A DNA stretch of 64,000 nucleotides from Tanytarsus gracilentus. Its lineage: Eukaryota > Arthropoda > Insecta > Diptera > Chironomidae. Position 1 is the stretch's first letter, and each line of letters begins with the position of its first letter. The position numbers were made by a program, and so were the translations under genes. The notes beneath the pieces are model-generated. The model was not told where the DNA came from. It made no database searches and worked only from the letters and a program-made list of their open reading frames with translations. The DNA lies in the NCBI GenBank assembly GCA_038502055.1, contig JAXRKN010000038.1, positions 5,270,001 through 5,334,000 on the forward strand, given 5' to 3'. This document shows, piece after piece, positions 46,351 to 59,277 of the stretch.

Positions 46351-47651
46351 ATGTCGCTCTTTTCAATTATTTTTCCAACACGAAAAGATTTTGTGAATAA
46401 AGAAAAATTTATACTTTTAAAATGTTTTCAAATTTTATGGTTTTTAGTTTTGTCAATATTTGCGATTTATTACAACGATAAAATTTTGTGGACCTATGAT
46501 TTGCTGGGAAAAATTGCAGATTTTCATAAACTTTTCATAACTGCAATCGCATGTTTAGGAGTGATCGTCGATCCTTTGTTTAATTTCAATCAATACATAA
46601 AACTTAAAGAAAGTGAAAATTTATTTTATGAGATTTTAGAAGCAAATTTTAAAAATATAACGGACAAACAAAAGATAAACAAAGAAATTTCTTCTACGTT
46701 CAAGAAAATTATTTCATGTTTTTTATTGTTTTACATAATTTGTGACATAAGATTGTTGACTATTTCTCTGCGTGTGGTGCAAACTAGAAATATTTATTTT
46801 CTTACCATGTCAATTGCAATTTTTCTTTATATGAAAATTGCACACTTGGTGTTTCAAATGTTGACAATAAAGAAATTTCTGGAAAATTTACAAAAAATAA
46901 CGAAATCCCTGCAAGAAGAACTTTTCTGCGCTGAAAAATTAAAATCTCGCATTTATGACAAAATTGTTGAAAATAAATATTTAAAAATTATTGAGTTGTA
47001 CGCGTGTGTGCAAAAAATGACTGTCACTTTCAACCAAATTGGTTTTACACAATTTTTAATATTTCAAAGTTTAAAATTTTACATGACGAGTGACTTATAT
47101 TGGATTTCACTTGTGACCATGCATTCGAAGATTAAGTTGAAAGCAACTTTTGGTGAGATTTTCGAAATGCTTTAGAATTTGAACTTATAGAATTTTTTTA
47201 TAGTGTTGCTTTTAACATGTTTCCCGAGGATAGCCATTTTGGTCATTCAAGCTCATATTTCGGAATCAATCACGAGTTTGGTATATAAAAAAATATAATT
47301 TTTAAGATAGTTTTATTAATTTAAAGCACGCTCAAAATTTGCAAATTTAAAACTTAATAATTTTAGAACGACAAATTGTTGATGGAAGTTTCAAGTCACG
47401 CAACATCAAATTACACAATTATAGAACTTGTTGAAAATTTTGTAAATCGTGCAATCATGCAAAAAATTGAAATTTATCCACTGGGCATCGTAAAATTTGA
47501 TTACTCAGCAATAAGAAATGTAAGATTATTAATTTTTCATGTAATTAAATTTTTATATTTTTTAATAATTCATTATCAGGCTGCATTGGATGTGGTTAAA
47601 GCTCTTTTCATATTCATACAGTTGATACCATTATATTTTGATTTGTCTTAA
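46351..47651 (+). CDS. Gustatory receptor, 7tm_7-type (GR copy 2, 4 exons)
   Basis: Exons 46351-47152, 47204-47280, 47367-47519 and 47580-47651 encode 367 aa, normal for insect gustatory receptors. Several hydrophobic helices are evident (FQILWFLVLSIFAIYY, LFITAIACLGVIVDPLF, IISCFLLFYIICDIRLLTI, IAIFLYMKIAHLVFQML, LLLTCFPRIAILVIQ, and the last in ALFIFIQLIPLYF). The C-terminal exon arrangement (a long first exon, then short phase-1/0/0 exons) and the region YPLGIVKFDYSAIRN before the last helix follow the GR pattern. Insect GRs are ligand-gated cation channels with an inside N-terminus, expressed in taste neurons; the ligand cannot be predicted. It is a close tandem relative of the disrupted copy 1. 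Confidence 0.75.
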
Positions 47652-47803
47652 GATTAAAAACGAAAAAATGGATTGGATAGTGAAAGTTTGAAACTTTTTT
47701 GCACATTTTTAGTTTTCCTGTCTTCAGCTAAGCTTGTGAACTGAATAAATAAAACCTGTTGAAAAATAAAATAAAATTGTTAAGTTGTCAAAGAGTTTCA
47801 AAA

Positions 47804-49807
47804 TTATTTAACCAGGTAAGTTAGCAAACCACTGATGATCGAGATAAACATGCTGAGATCAATATTGAATAAATTTCCAGCTCTGAACTCGATTTTTTGT
47901 TGCACGATTTGAAGTGAAAAAAGATGTGTCTTAAAAAATTATAATAAAATACTTGAAATTCTCTTGTTAATTTTTTCTGAAATATCTTTTTTGTGAGTGT
48001 AAAATAAAGAGAAGCATTTACCAGCTTATAAAATTCTTCGTCATTCCTATTTTTCTTAATGCTATGAAGTAAAATTGGAATTATCTTCCCTTCATTTTTG
48101 ATTGTTTCTCCCTCATGAAGACACAAATAAATGAAAAATAGACAAACAACAGCGGACATTGTTATTGCGATGTAAGCTTCCTATTGAGAAAAATTAATTT
48201 CTAATTAAAAAAATATGAATGAAATAATTACTTTATCAGTAGTAAAAGCAATGTACGTCCAATAGCTGTCGCATCCACATTGAACATATTCGTGGACAAA
48301 ATTTGCAGTTACTGAGAATGTGAAATATTCATTAACAAAATGATGATTTAACTTTATTAATAGTGGTAGAACTTATTCCTTAAAGCCAATTAACTAAAAA
48401 ATATTTTTTTTGTGGAAGAAAAAGTTTGAGTATTATGGTTTGGATAATTGTGATATGGATAAAAGAGTTGAGTTTAATTTACTTATATTGACAGTTTAAT
48501 TTTGCATTAATAACTGTTAAATAAAATCGTACTTTTGCTAGTTGTAAAATTGATTTTTTTACTAAAACAGCACTCAACCTGTTTCCCATTTCTGATTTAT
48601 TTTTTAACTTTTTGCGTTGCAATTTTTTATTATTTTATTAGACGAGCATAAATCTTTATTTAAGTAGCTATGTAGGTAATTTTTAGTAAACGTACTTCCA
48701 TTCTCTTGTATTTTTCATCAGAATCTCTTTTTTTAATAGAATATGGTAAGAATCATATATTTTAATATATTAGTATGCATAATTATAAACTGTGCAAGTA
48801 CTAGAATTTTAGTTAACTATATTTGCACGATATGTTTTTACTATAGGCTACTGTCATTTAACTGTAAGGAAGAAATAAAAGTTTTTTAGATAAATTTGTT
48901 AAAAAAGGTTAGAAATTTGTCTTAAATTATTGAATATGCGTAAAAAAATCTTCTTTAAACGAGACATATTATTACAAAAATTATAAAAAACAAATATCAA
49001 ACCCCTGAAATTGTTATCAAACACTCAATTATCTATATACACTATTTTACCAAATAAAAATATATATAAAAGAAAAAAAAAAAAAACAAAAAGATTCAAC
49101 TCGTGTAGTATTCCATATAAATTTTTAACGATTTGTAGTCTCTCTAAAAAATTATTTGATAAACCACGTTGATCTTTCGAACTGTCTACCATTTTTGCCA
49201 GTTCATCGCGAATAATTGCTGAATGAAATTTAATGACTGTCATGTAGTAAATGTATTGACTATGTAAGATTCTGCATGCTAAAAGTGGCAATAAATTAAC
49301 CATCCAAAAATATTGCCACTGCTTGTTAATTCCAATTGAAAAAAGCATGGATAATTCCATACCAAATGACACGACCAATGTTATAATAAACTTCCTTGAG
49401 AAATATTTCTTAATTGCTTTCCAATAAGTTGCGTGATGAATTTGAAGCTTTTTACTCTCATTCTCAAATTGGCCAAGTTTTAAGTAAATTTTTAGCAGCT
49501 TTTCTCTTTGAAAAAACTTTTCCATTATAGCGACACTGAAAGCCGCGTAGAGGGTCAAAAACTTAAGCATGTCATTTGCTTTTCCTGCGGTGTTGTCATT
49601 TGCAAAAATAAAATCACTAAAAAATAAAACCGTTAAGAGTGCGGAGTGAGTTAAGATGAACATAATCCATGACCAAAAGCCGATTAATTTTTTCTTCAGT
49701 GAATAATTTTTATCATTTGACGGTTGTGAATATGGAATCGGATGAAAACCCCAAAATTGAAACAATTTATTGGAGAATTTCTCAACCTTTTCACTAATGT
49801 CTGTCAT
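47804..49807 (-). CDS. Gustatory receptor, 7tm_7-type (GR copy 3, 4 exons)
   Basis: Exons 49807-49051, 48311-48232, 48180-48022 and 47929-47804 encode 373 aa with continuous phase. Hydrophobic helices include FWSWIMFILTHSALLTVLFF, MLKFLTLYAAFSVAIM, FIITLVVSFGMELSML and YFWMVNLLPLLACRI. The C-terminal exon reads HLFSLQIVQQKIEFRAGNLF then NIDLSMFISIISGLLTYLVK, a typical GR ending with the TYL signature of TM7. It is only distantly similar to copies 1 and 2. The first intron (48312-49050) is unusually long for this locus. The exon end before it lies in a T-rich run (LFVFFFFLLYIFLF), where sequence errors would be easy, so the exact junction is less sure. Confidence 0.75.
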
Positions 49808-52800
49808 TTTAAAGTTGGAAACACACTGAAAAGTTTTGAAAGTCGAAACGGAAGTTTTAAAATTACATTTTTCTTTGATATTAATGCGGTTATAAATTAT
49901 AAAAATTTAATTTAATTAATTAAAAAAAGTAAATTAGAATTTAATTTTTTTAAAGTCCATGTAAATTTTTATTATTACTCAAGTTTCAAGGTTTCAACGC
50001 CAGTAAACCAAACCAAATAAATAAATCGAAATAATTTTTAAAAATATTTTTATTTACTTTTAATTCATTTAAATAAAATTCATCTCTGTCTTCTTCTTCC
50101 AAATGTTTAATTTTTTAATATTTTCTTAAAAGTTGTTCAAATTTCATTGAATTTTTTTTGTAAAAAATATATGTTTGATAACCCTTAAAATGTTCAGTTT
50201 TGCTAAGCCTAAAGATCTTACATGAATTCTAATCTAAACAAAAATAAATTTTGTAAAATGGCTGCGGGGAGCTTAAAGCACATATTCACCAAGAATCCTT
50301 AAAATTTACCGTTATTCTCATTTTATATCGATTTTTAATATGCTTCAAAGCGATACGAGCAAGTCATTTAAATAATCTATAAAGGGAGGAATTTACACAT
50401 TCATGACATGAACACGCGATGTGCCATACCTCCATGCGAATGAAGACGCTTCAATATAATTCAATTCCATGATCAGCTGCGTGAGACGATGCGAGTGAGC
50501 TGAAAATTAATTTTCTCCTCTCTTTGCCATTAAACTTACAAATTTTATCAGAATCTGCACGACATTTCATTTATGCACTTTACACGAACCCACAAAGACA
50601 TTTTAATTGCTTTTGAATTTTCATTCTCTTCTCTCTGCATATGAAAAAGTGTCTCATGCACAAAGTTCCCGTGCAAGAAACTCAATTTGCTATAAAACGA
50701 TTTTTTGGGAGACGAGTGGAGAAAAGTTTTATATAAGAAAAAGTTTTAAATGATTGTGAATTGAGTGAAAAGTTTTGGTTCATTTAGAAAATTTTAGTAC
50801 GGTGAGAGAAAAAAATTACCAAATTGCTCGTAAAAATGAGCCTTGAAATTTTTAATTCAAATTCAACCCTCAAGCGGAGAAAATTTTTAATCTCCAAGCT
50901 CAAACTATCACGAGCACATCATTGAACCCTTTTCAACTTTTCCTTCCCATCTCAAGATGTCGAGAGTGAGAGGGAAAAAATTTAATTTTAACGATTATCT
51001 TCTGACGATGATTTTAAGTGACAATCGAGAGATTATTTTGCTAAAGTGGCCTTAATTACTCCCACCCGACGATTTTTACTCCTCTTTAGACTGAACACCT
51101 ATCTAAAGATGAGTGTCAATTTAATTTTATGTCGATTACTTGAAAAAGTTAATTGGGTTTTATTAAAATTTATTATTTTTACAGATTTGAAATTATTTAA
51201 ATTTTGATGATTGATTTTTGAGTTAAAATTTACAGATCAAAAAATTGTATGAAATTTATTTTTTTTCTAATTTTTTTAAATCCTTCAATGATGATAAAAT
51301 ACTCTGAAAAAAATCAATAAAAGCTCACTCGCCAAAATCTCTTCATCCTCTAATTACCATCAACAATTTATTCAGTGGCAGTGCTATCAATGCCTAAAGC
51401 TATTGAACAACATTTAATTGGTCGATAATTAATGTTTGAACAAAGTTTAGATCGCTGACGAATAATTCGATGAAAAATTAAAATTTAGCTATTCATCGCA
51501 AAACCGGAAAATTAACCGCGGAGGGATTTAAATTTGCGGCAGTCGAGTGAAGTCATGGTATATTTTAATTAAGTCCAAATGGTTGGCGTGTACATAATTT
51601 ATGATGAAAAAGTCATGAATACAAACATTGTTGAACTCGGCCACATTGTGGCAAAAATATTTTACGTTGAAAAATTAATTAAGATTTAAAATTTTTGTTA
51701 CTAAAGAAAACTCGGTTGGAATGTTCAGCATAAATTTTATGAGCGGCTTCATGCAAAAACAGAAATTATTTCAAAATTTAATTTACATGCTTTCAATTAT
51801 TGAAAAAAAAAATGAATTTTCATAAATGAAACTCCATATGCACATTTAACGGATAGTGATGAAAAATGCTTCATAAATTTGCGGATTTTATTATCCACAT
51901 GTTGAATAGACATACTATGACTTTATAGCATTTGACCATGACTGCATGCTGGTATGTACATATGTCAGCAACAGATATGGAAAAGTTAAATTGAGAGTGC
52001 TTTAAAAAATTCATCAAATTGTCCTTGAGCCGGGGAGAAATCCGCAAACACGGAGGAGAACACAAACAACATTTGTATGAGAGGAAAAATAGAAGAAAAA
52101 TGGATGCCATTAAGTCAATAAAATGTTTACATTGAAAACCTCTCGCAGTATTTTTCATCGCCTTCATTTTGAGTTCGAATGGATATTTTTTCCTGCATTG
52201 GATGGGAAACTAAAAAAGTTTGAATTTTTAAGTATTTTTGTTCATTTACAAAAATTTATTGAAATTTAAAAAATGTAGAAAATAGAAACCTACAAAAAAT
52301 ATTGCCACCTTTACCTAAAATTTCCCATCCTAATAAATTTCTTGAATGACAATCAGAATAAGAAACTTTTCAATTCTTAATGTCTTTTCTCATTGTATTA
52401 TTCAGGAAGTTTTAATAGAATGTTCAGACGATGATAGAAAATTGTCATAAAATACGCGATAGAAATTTTTTAATTCGTCTGGAATAAAGTGTGTCATTTG
52501 CAGTGACAATTTATGTGAAAATATCTTTCATGTGACACCTTGAGGGCATGAATGTGAAATTTATTGTTAGGCAATCACATTCACTGAGCACAAAAGAAAA
52601 ATCTTTTGTTAGAAAATCTAGGAAAATTTGTTAAACTATTTTTATAGTTAAAATTTCTCTTAAAAGTTGAAACACTTGACTTCCTTTATAAAATGGCCAT
52701 TCTCTTCCACTAAATCTAAAGAACCGAGTGGTCGAGTTCAAGCATGAAACTCTTTACGACAAAGGAAATTTTCCAACTGTAACTGCGGTAAGAGAACAAC

Positions 52801-55800
52801 AATTGAAAACTTACAAAGAGACGAGAGGTTTTATTAAATATCACTAAGGACGCTTGTGAGTTTTATTCAAACTGAAACGAAAGGCAAAACGTTTCAATTT
52901 TATGTTGCAGTCAAGCATATTTTTGAAGCGTTTATTTGCAGCTTTTTTAAAGAGCAAACGGAAAAATCAAAGGTTAAAAAAGATCAAACGAAAAAACTCG
53001 TGTTGAAATAATTTTTCCGATTCATTATTTTTTCTCTAGAAATGTTTACTCGTAACTTAAAATCAAAAGGTTTTCCTGTCTATGGTTGATCCTAAATTTC
53101 GTCACGCATGTTAAAATATTTTTAAATCTCTTTAATTCACTTTTTCATGACACAATCTTTGAACAACCCCTTGAATTTTAAAACATTCTTAAACGCTCAT
53201 TAATGCTGTTTAAAAGTTTCTAACAAAATTATCAAAAGAAGAAAACTTTTCTTGCTTATCTTCTTTTGTAATTTATTACCATGAAATTGTCGTTGCTCTT
53301 AATGAATTTACATGGATAACTTTCATGGATTTGAGACTGTAGAAACGGTGAAGAGCACGATTTCACCACCAGAAGACATCTGTCCATGCCATGTCGAGAT
53401 TACAAGTCGTGAAAATTTACATTTTAGGTGAATCGTGGAGATAAAATTGGAATTTTAGGCTAAAAAGTGAAAGTTATAGAAAAAGTCGCGATAGACGTGT
53501 TTAATCTCACTTGAAAACATGACAAAAATTTCTTCTCAAAAAACTTTTTACAAAAATTATCTTTTACACTCGCTCTTCACATTTTCTAAAGTCGTTCGGA
53601 AAAAAAGTTTTCCATGCAATAGAGTTGATAAAAAATGTTCCATGTGCACTTAATTTATGACTTTATAATGTGACCAAGGTGAGTGTGAAATAAATTCATG
53701 AATCTCAACATTTCCTTCTTCTCTATCGAGGCAAAAGAATCACTCTCGAGCGTAAAGTGTTTGGGTATAAATTTTATGCGTTCTCGAGTACCACAAAAGG
53801 TCCTCAATTTTATTGCCGCCGCTGCTGCCCGCCAGAATAAATTAAGTGAGAATTTTTTTCAAATGGCAATAAAATTAAATCGCCCCATAAAGTATTCAGA
53901 AATGTTTAGCACTTTCACATCTGCTATGAATTTATATGGATAGAAAAGAAGAGGGGCAATGGACGTTTAATCCTATAAATTCATAAAACTTAAATAATCT
54001 ATCCGAGTGTCTGTACATTGAAATCCAACAGCTCGCTTCATTTGCTGTGTTTAAAGGTCTCTAAACCCTCATTCATGAATGTCGAACGTATTTATTTAGG
54101 CATCAATGCCTTCTATCCGGTAGATGTTTTAGTGTGACAATTTTAAAGCAGCTTGAGCGCATAAAGCTTACGAACTCCATCAAGTGTAAAGATAAAACCT
54201 TTAAATGTCATTTATGTGAAGCATCCTAAAGTTTCCATTTCTCTCTCTTTATGTGCATGATAATCCGATGTGATGATATCTCTATTTCTCGTGCACTGGT
54301 GTAATGGTACAAAAAGCATTAAATGTAATTGACGTAAAACATGTCGGATGGTTTTAAATATTGCTTAGCAAGGTTTTAAATGATGAAATTTTGGAAACTT
54401 TTTGAACTGAACTTAAATGATTTTTTTAGCCGCTGCCACAAGCACTTAACATAAATATTTATTCAGTAACTTTATTTTTTTATCGTCGAGAGACTTTTTT
54501 GATATATAAATAAATAAGATAAATAAGATATAAATAAGATTTTTTTCTTTTCATTTTATTGCGCTACAAATCACAGCTAAAAGAGCAATAAAAATTGGAA
54601 TAAAATTTCAAGTCTGATTTTTAAGAAATTTTAATCTTGGTGCATTAAATTCAGTTTTAATAATGAAATTTTTCATGTAGTTTTGTGAGCTTCAATTTTT
54701 TGAATTTAAAATTTTCAAAATTTGAAACCTAATTTTTAATCTAATCCCACGTGAGTGTCATTTAGTGTGTACATTGCAGGTAGAACATGCGACATTCTTC
54801 CTCCTTCGTTGAGAAATTTATTGCGACAATAAATTAATTTGACACCAGAACCTTCACATTGAGCATGAAATATGGAAGTAAAAAATGTTAAAGTCTTTTA
54901 AAGCTCGAATGCAAAAAAAAATATTCTTAAAACCCCCGATGATTACCAGCAAAAGTGGAAGTTCCCTTTTCTTTCTTGAAATGCAAACAACTCGTTTCAA
55001 TTTATGACAGTCTGAGCGATAAAAGAACTTGAAAATTTTTGTTTGATGAGAATAAAAAGTTCAAAGTGAAAGAAATTGAAGGGTAAAAAAGTGAGTTAAT
55101 CGAGGAATCTTTTGAGGATAATTTTAATTAAAATTATTAACTTCCAAAAAAATAAATTTTTACGTTTTTGGAAATACAAATTTCTAATCCTATTAAAAAG
55201 TTTTTAAAACAATTCAAAAATAAATCAATGAAATCCACAATAGAAAATTTTCTATTGAACATGTTTGCAAATATTATACAAACAAAACGGCATTTGTGGT
55301 GATTAGAAACATTACAATCTGTAACATATTTCGAATGCAATCGAGTTTAATCTCGGTTTGAGTTTAATGTAAAATCTGTATTACTGATGTCGAATGCAAA
55401 ATTCTATCGATATTTTGATAAAATTTATGTGAATGGATGACTTCCATTTAATGATCTCAATGCGGATGAAAACGTGCAGGAAATGTTTTTCAATTTCATT
55501 CCAACTGCACCTAAGTTCATGGACGTGCAAGAGTGAAAAACTTGAACTAATTGCAAGCAAAAACGTTTCTTCACTAAAAACTTTTCAAAAGTAAAAATTC
55601 AAAAGTTTGATTTCTTAAGTTTCCATCCCCTTCTTTATGTACCAACCATAAAAACTTAGCAGTTTGTTGTGTTGATGAACGCACTGAAAAAACTTCGTTT
55701 AATGTCTGTTGAAGACAAAATGAAGCTGTAAAAATTCGCTCGGGAAATAAAACGAATTTTCTGCAACATTTTCGTTATCACGAAGAGAATTTAATTAGTG

Positions 55801-57406
55801 CTTAAGAAATTGTAATTAAGAGAAAATCGTTTTCCATTGTTATCTTTTCCGTGTTGAACGTTTTTTTTTTGTTTGACTTTTTGAGATTTTTAAGAGGAAG
55901 ATAAAAATAGTTTTAGAAAAACCTGTTGATGATGAACTTAAAAAAATTTGTTTAGTAATCACTTAGGTATTTTTATATTGTGCTCTTAAGAGACTATAAA
56001 TAATGAATACGTCACTAGATCCTTCTGTTTACGTTCCATAATTTCCTGAGTCATTGACTTAAACTGCCACATTCACAATGGCAAGAAGACATTTCTCTTT
56101 GCACATATTTAATGTATGCGAATGTAAGATATGACGCATCTAAAATGATATTCAGTGGCTTGTTGTTTAAATTCCCGCACGAGGATTTAGAAAATTCAAG
56201 CTGTGTCAGTGATGATCATGCTCATCGCAGTCAGTTGCTATTAAATGTGATGGGAAAATTCATGAAAATTGAATCTCATTAAATTGAGCTTTAAAATGAT
56301 AATTTCGCAGAAAAAAGTTTTATGACAAAATTTTTAAAGCTTTAAAATTAAATTAAGTGCGGCTAAAATTTTCCACCACACCATAAACATTTTCCTTGAA
56401 ACCTCTCATGACTCACCGAGTGACATTCCACACCAAATGTGCTAAAAGAAATTTTTTTTGATGTACGACGAAGAGAGGAGTGAAATTGAATTTAGGGGTT
56501 GAAAGAGCTTTTAGCTTGCGGCATGACAATAATCTGATTTTCCTTGACTCATGAGTAGAAATAAATCCGGATGCTATTTGAGCTTCTTTCCTTACATTCA
56601 CTCAATGAGTGAAGAGGAGCGTGATGATGGCGATGAAAAGAATTCAATGAATCAAATTCGTGTGACGCATACTGAAAGAAAAAATAAGCCCGATTGATTG
56701 ATCAAAGGTAACTAAATTAAATTATGGATTTGATAAAAATAGAAATTTTCAAAAACTCAATACTGAAAAATTTATAATTTTAATTTAATTCAAAAATTGA
56801 CAGAGTATTTTTCATTTTATGTTCATAGAGGTGAAAACTCAAATATTGTCACGTACATGAAATCCATCAATGTCTCTCACACCCTTGCTGATGATGTCAT
56901 TTTGTTGTCAATGCGCTGAAATGATCATCAATCAATATTTAAAGTGTTTTTGTATTAAAAAATATTTTATTTTAACATTCAATTCAATTAACCTCAACAA
57001 CAATTTTTTGACAATTTTACACAATTTTCGCTTTCATTAATTTATCTGTTTTTAATGCGAAAAAAGTTACGCTGGAATTTCACTTAGTAGATTGGAATTA
57101 ATTTTAAATTCCCGATGACAAAAATTAAAGATTTTTGCGAAAAAATAATGCAAATTTTTTCTCCAATTCAGAAATTTCTTACAACAATCGCTTTTAAGCT
57201 TTTGCATGTGCGCTTGCATCACTCGACTCAAAAGCTCCTCATAAAAATCTGTTGAATCATCTGTTTTCCATTCAATAATTTTTTTTCCATTTTGTCGATC
57301 ACAAAAGCTCTTTACTCTTATAGTCGTGCTTGATTTTGATGATTTACAGTTTTTATGAATTTATTGTTTAATAATTTTGCGAAAGCAGTTTTTGAAGCAC
57401 TTTTTG
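49808..57406. other. 7.6-kb region without a supported gene
   Basis: AT-rich DNA (many poly-A/T runs and ATTTAAAATTT-type tracts) with only short, low-complexity open frames such as 51871-52167 (-) and 53698-53943 (+), none with family resemblance or matching splice partners. It may be intergenic or part of a large intron. A short block of higher complexity at 53760-53850 codes VPQKVLNFIAAAAARQNK in one frame but has no supporting context. Confidence 0.5.
54501..54540. repeat. Short AATAAGAT-type simple repeat
   Basis: ATAAATAAATAAGATAAATAAG and following bases repeat an AAATAAGAT unit several times with small changes. It is a degenerate microsatellite in non-coding DNA. Confidence 0.7.
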
Positions 57407-59277
57407 TCACACAATCGAAGATGCTAAAAATTTTCGCTCACAAAGCAGCGAATCACGCTCGTTGAATCCATTTCCAATTTGTTTTTCTCCTCGATGGTCA
57501 TTAAGCTCAAACTCATTTTCAGATGAGCTTTCATCGCAATTCTCGTCCTCTTCCTCATCATTATCGCCATGAATTCTCTTTCGGCAGCAATTTTCACTTC
57601 CGTCAAATCGAAAACTTTCATTTTGGTTCGCATCAATGTTGAGTTGGAATTCTTCTTCTTCATTGTCTAGCATGTCACTGAAAGAATGCGATGTGGACGT
57701 TTTTGTGTCATACGAGCCATGTCAAAGTTCAATAATTGTCTCATTTAGTTTCCACGACATGCCGGAGCGAAGCATGTGATAAAATTTCATTACAATCCAT
57801 ATTGCAAGGGACTGGATGGAAAAAGGAGAAAAACTTTTTTATTATTTCTTTATGACAGATCGAGGTCTTGTGAGTTGTGACAGATGCATGGATTAAAGTG
57901 CATTGTACTTGGTCACGAATGTGCAAGAAGAATTTAAAATTTGAGTAGGTAATCAGAGACTTTTTTAAACTCACATTCACGACTATCCTAATGAAGAAAA
58001 ACAACAGTTCTGTTTTTGCAAAAACATCAAAATGCTGGAAAAAATATAAAAATTAAAAAAAATTACAAAACATTTTCGCTTTCGAATCTCAAAACTTCCG
58101 TTTGTGCAATCAGCACTGAAATCAGAATTTTATTACAGAAGTGAGATTAGAGATGATTCTACTGTATTCACGTCATTACCCCAAACATTTGATCCTTGAG
58201 CACGTTTGCATAGACAAGCCCTAATGCCTCGAATGACATGAACGTCAACATTCCGATTAGATATGGAATAACTAAACCAGCATTTTCCTGTTTGGGAGAT
58301 GACAAAAAAAAGTTTCTGCTGTTAAATTATTCATTTTAGTATAAGAATTGGATGTAAAAAACGTTGTCAAGGGATGGAAACTAAAAAATTAAATTTTTAA
58401 ATATTATTTTAAAGAAAATTTAAAATTTAAAATTATATAATTTTGAAAGAAATTTTAAAATTAAAACTCTCAAGAATTTCCAAAACTTACCGTATATGCG
58501 CCGATTACCAGCAGCACACTTAGCACCATCATGGAAAATTGTGTAAAGATGATTGCGTAATAAGCAATTTGAACTCCTGAATTCAGCACAAAAAATATAA
58601 TCATCGTCAAGTCGTTACAAGTTGTTATGTGAGTACGTTTGTGTAGATTCGAGTGAGTGTCAAAAGCACAGCGAAAACGAAAAGGAGAAAAAAAGTCAAC
58701 ATCAAGTATGTTTAAGCTCATGTGAAAAAGAGAGAGAAAAGTAATTTAAAATTATTTCAGCATTTTTAACTATAACTTTTGAAAATTTAAATGCTCTTAA
58801 ACTTTTTAAAAAAATTTAAAACTTTTTTCTCCACACCTCTCGCCTTGATTCTCGGGTTACATAAAACGAAACATAATTTTATTACCAAAATACACTTCAC
58901 CCAGGCTGACAAATTTCTTCATGTTTACACTGATTTGCCACGAGTACAGCAACACAACGAGAATGGAAATGTTCTGCAAAAAGGATACACAAAAAAAAGA
59001 TCAAAATTTTCCGTTTAACACGAATTGAGTTATTTTAAGTGGTGACGCAGGTTGGCATAGCGAAACAAAACCATGGTGTTTGTCATGATTATAATTTTTC
59101 TGGTTATTTTGGTGTCAGGTTTCATTTAGTTTGTATGAAAGTTGTTTTGCTAATGTTGTAAGTGACTTTTTGTCATGTCTAAATTATTTAAATATTACCA
59201 GCGAGTATAATCCGCTCGTTAAAGTCCAATTTTTGATCGTAAAGTGTCGACAGCATCCGCTTTTTTCCCTCGATGGA
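57407..59277 (-). CDS. Partial four-TM insect membrane protein, DUF4728-like (5' end not found)
   Basis: Four or five exons were recognised: 59277-59199, 58973-58886, 58576-58491, 58287-58172 and tentatively 57677-57407. They read GCCRHFTIKNWTLTSGLYSL, NISILVVLLYSWQISVNMKKF...GEVYF, GVQIAYYAIIFTQFSMMVLSVLLVIGAYT, ENAGLVIPYLIGMLTFMSFEALGLVYANVLKDQMFG and an acidic tail (EEEDENCDESSSENEFEL). Three or four hydrophobic helices in about 130 aa, with a CC motif before the first helix, resemble the insect DUF4728-type small membrane proteins; this is inference. The first exon begins in phase 2, so at least one upstream exon is missing; it should lie at coordinates above 59277, possibly beyond the window. 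The acidic last exon joins in frame only if the donor at 58171 (GTGAAT) is used instead of the one at 58179 (GTAATG). Confidence 0.55.

Noticed and set aside
53698..53943. 81-aa plus-strand frame with an alanine run
   Set aside because: No splice neighbours, no signal peptide or family motif, and flanking DNA is non-coding.
57424..57663. Overlapping minus frame starting MKKKNSNSTLMRTKM
   Set aside because: It competes with the acidic frame over the same bases. The acidic frame has the more natural codon pattern and can be joined in phase to the upstream TM exons.
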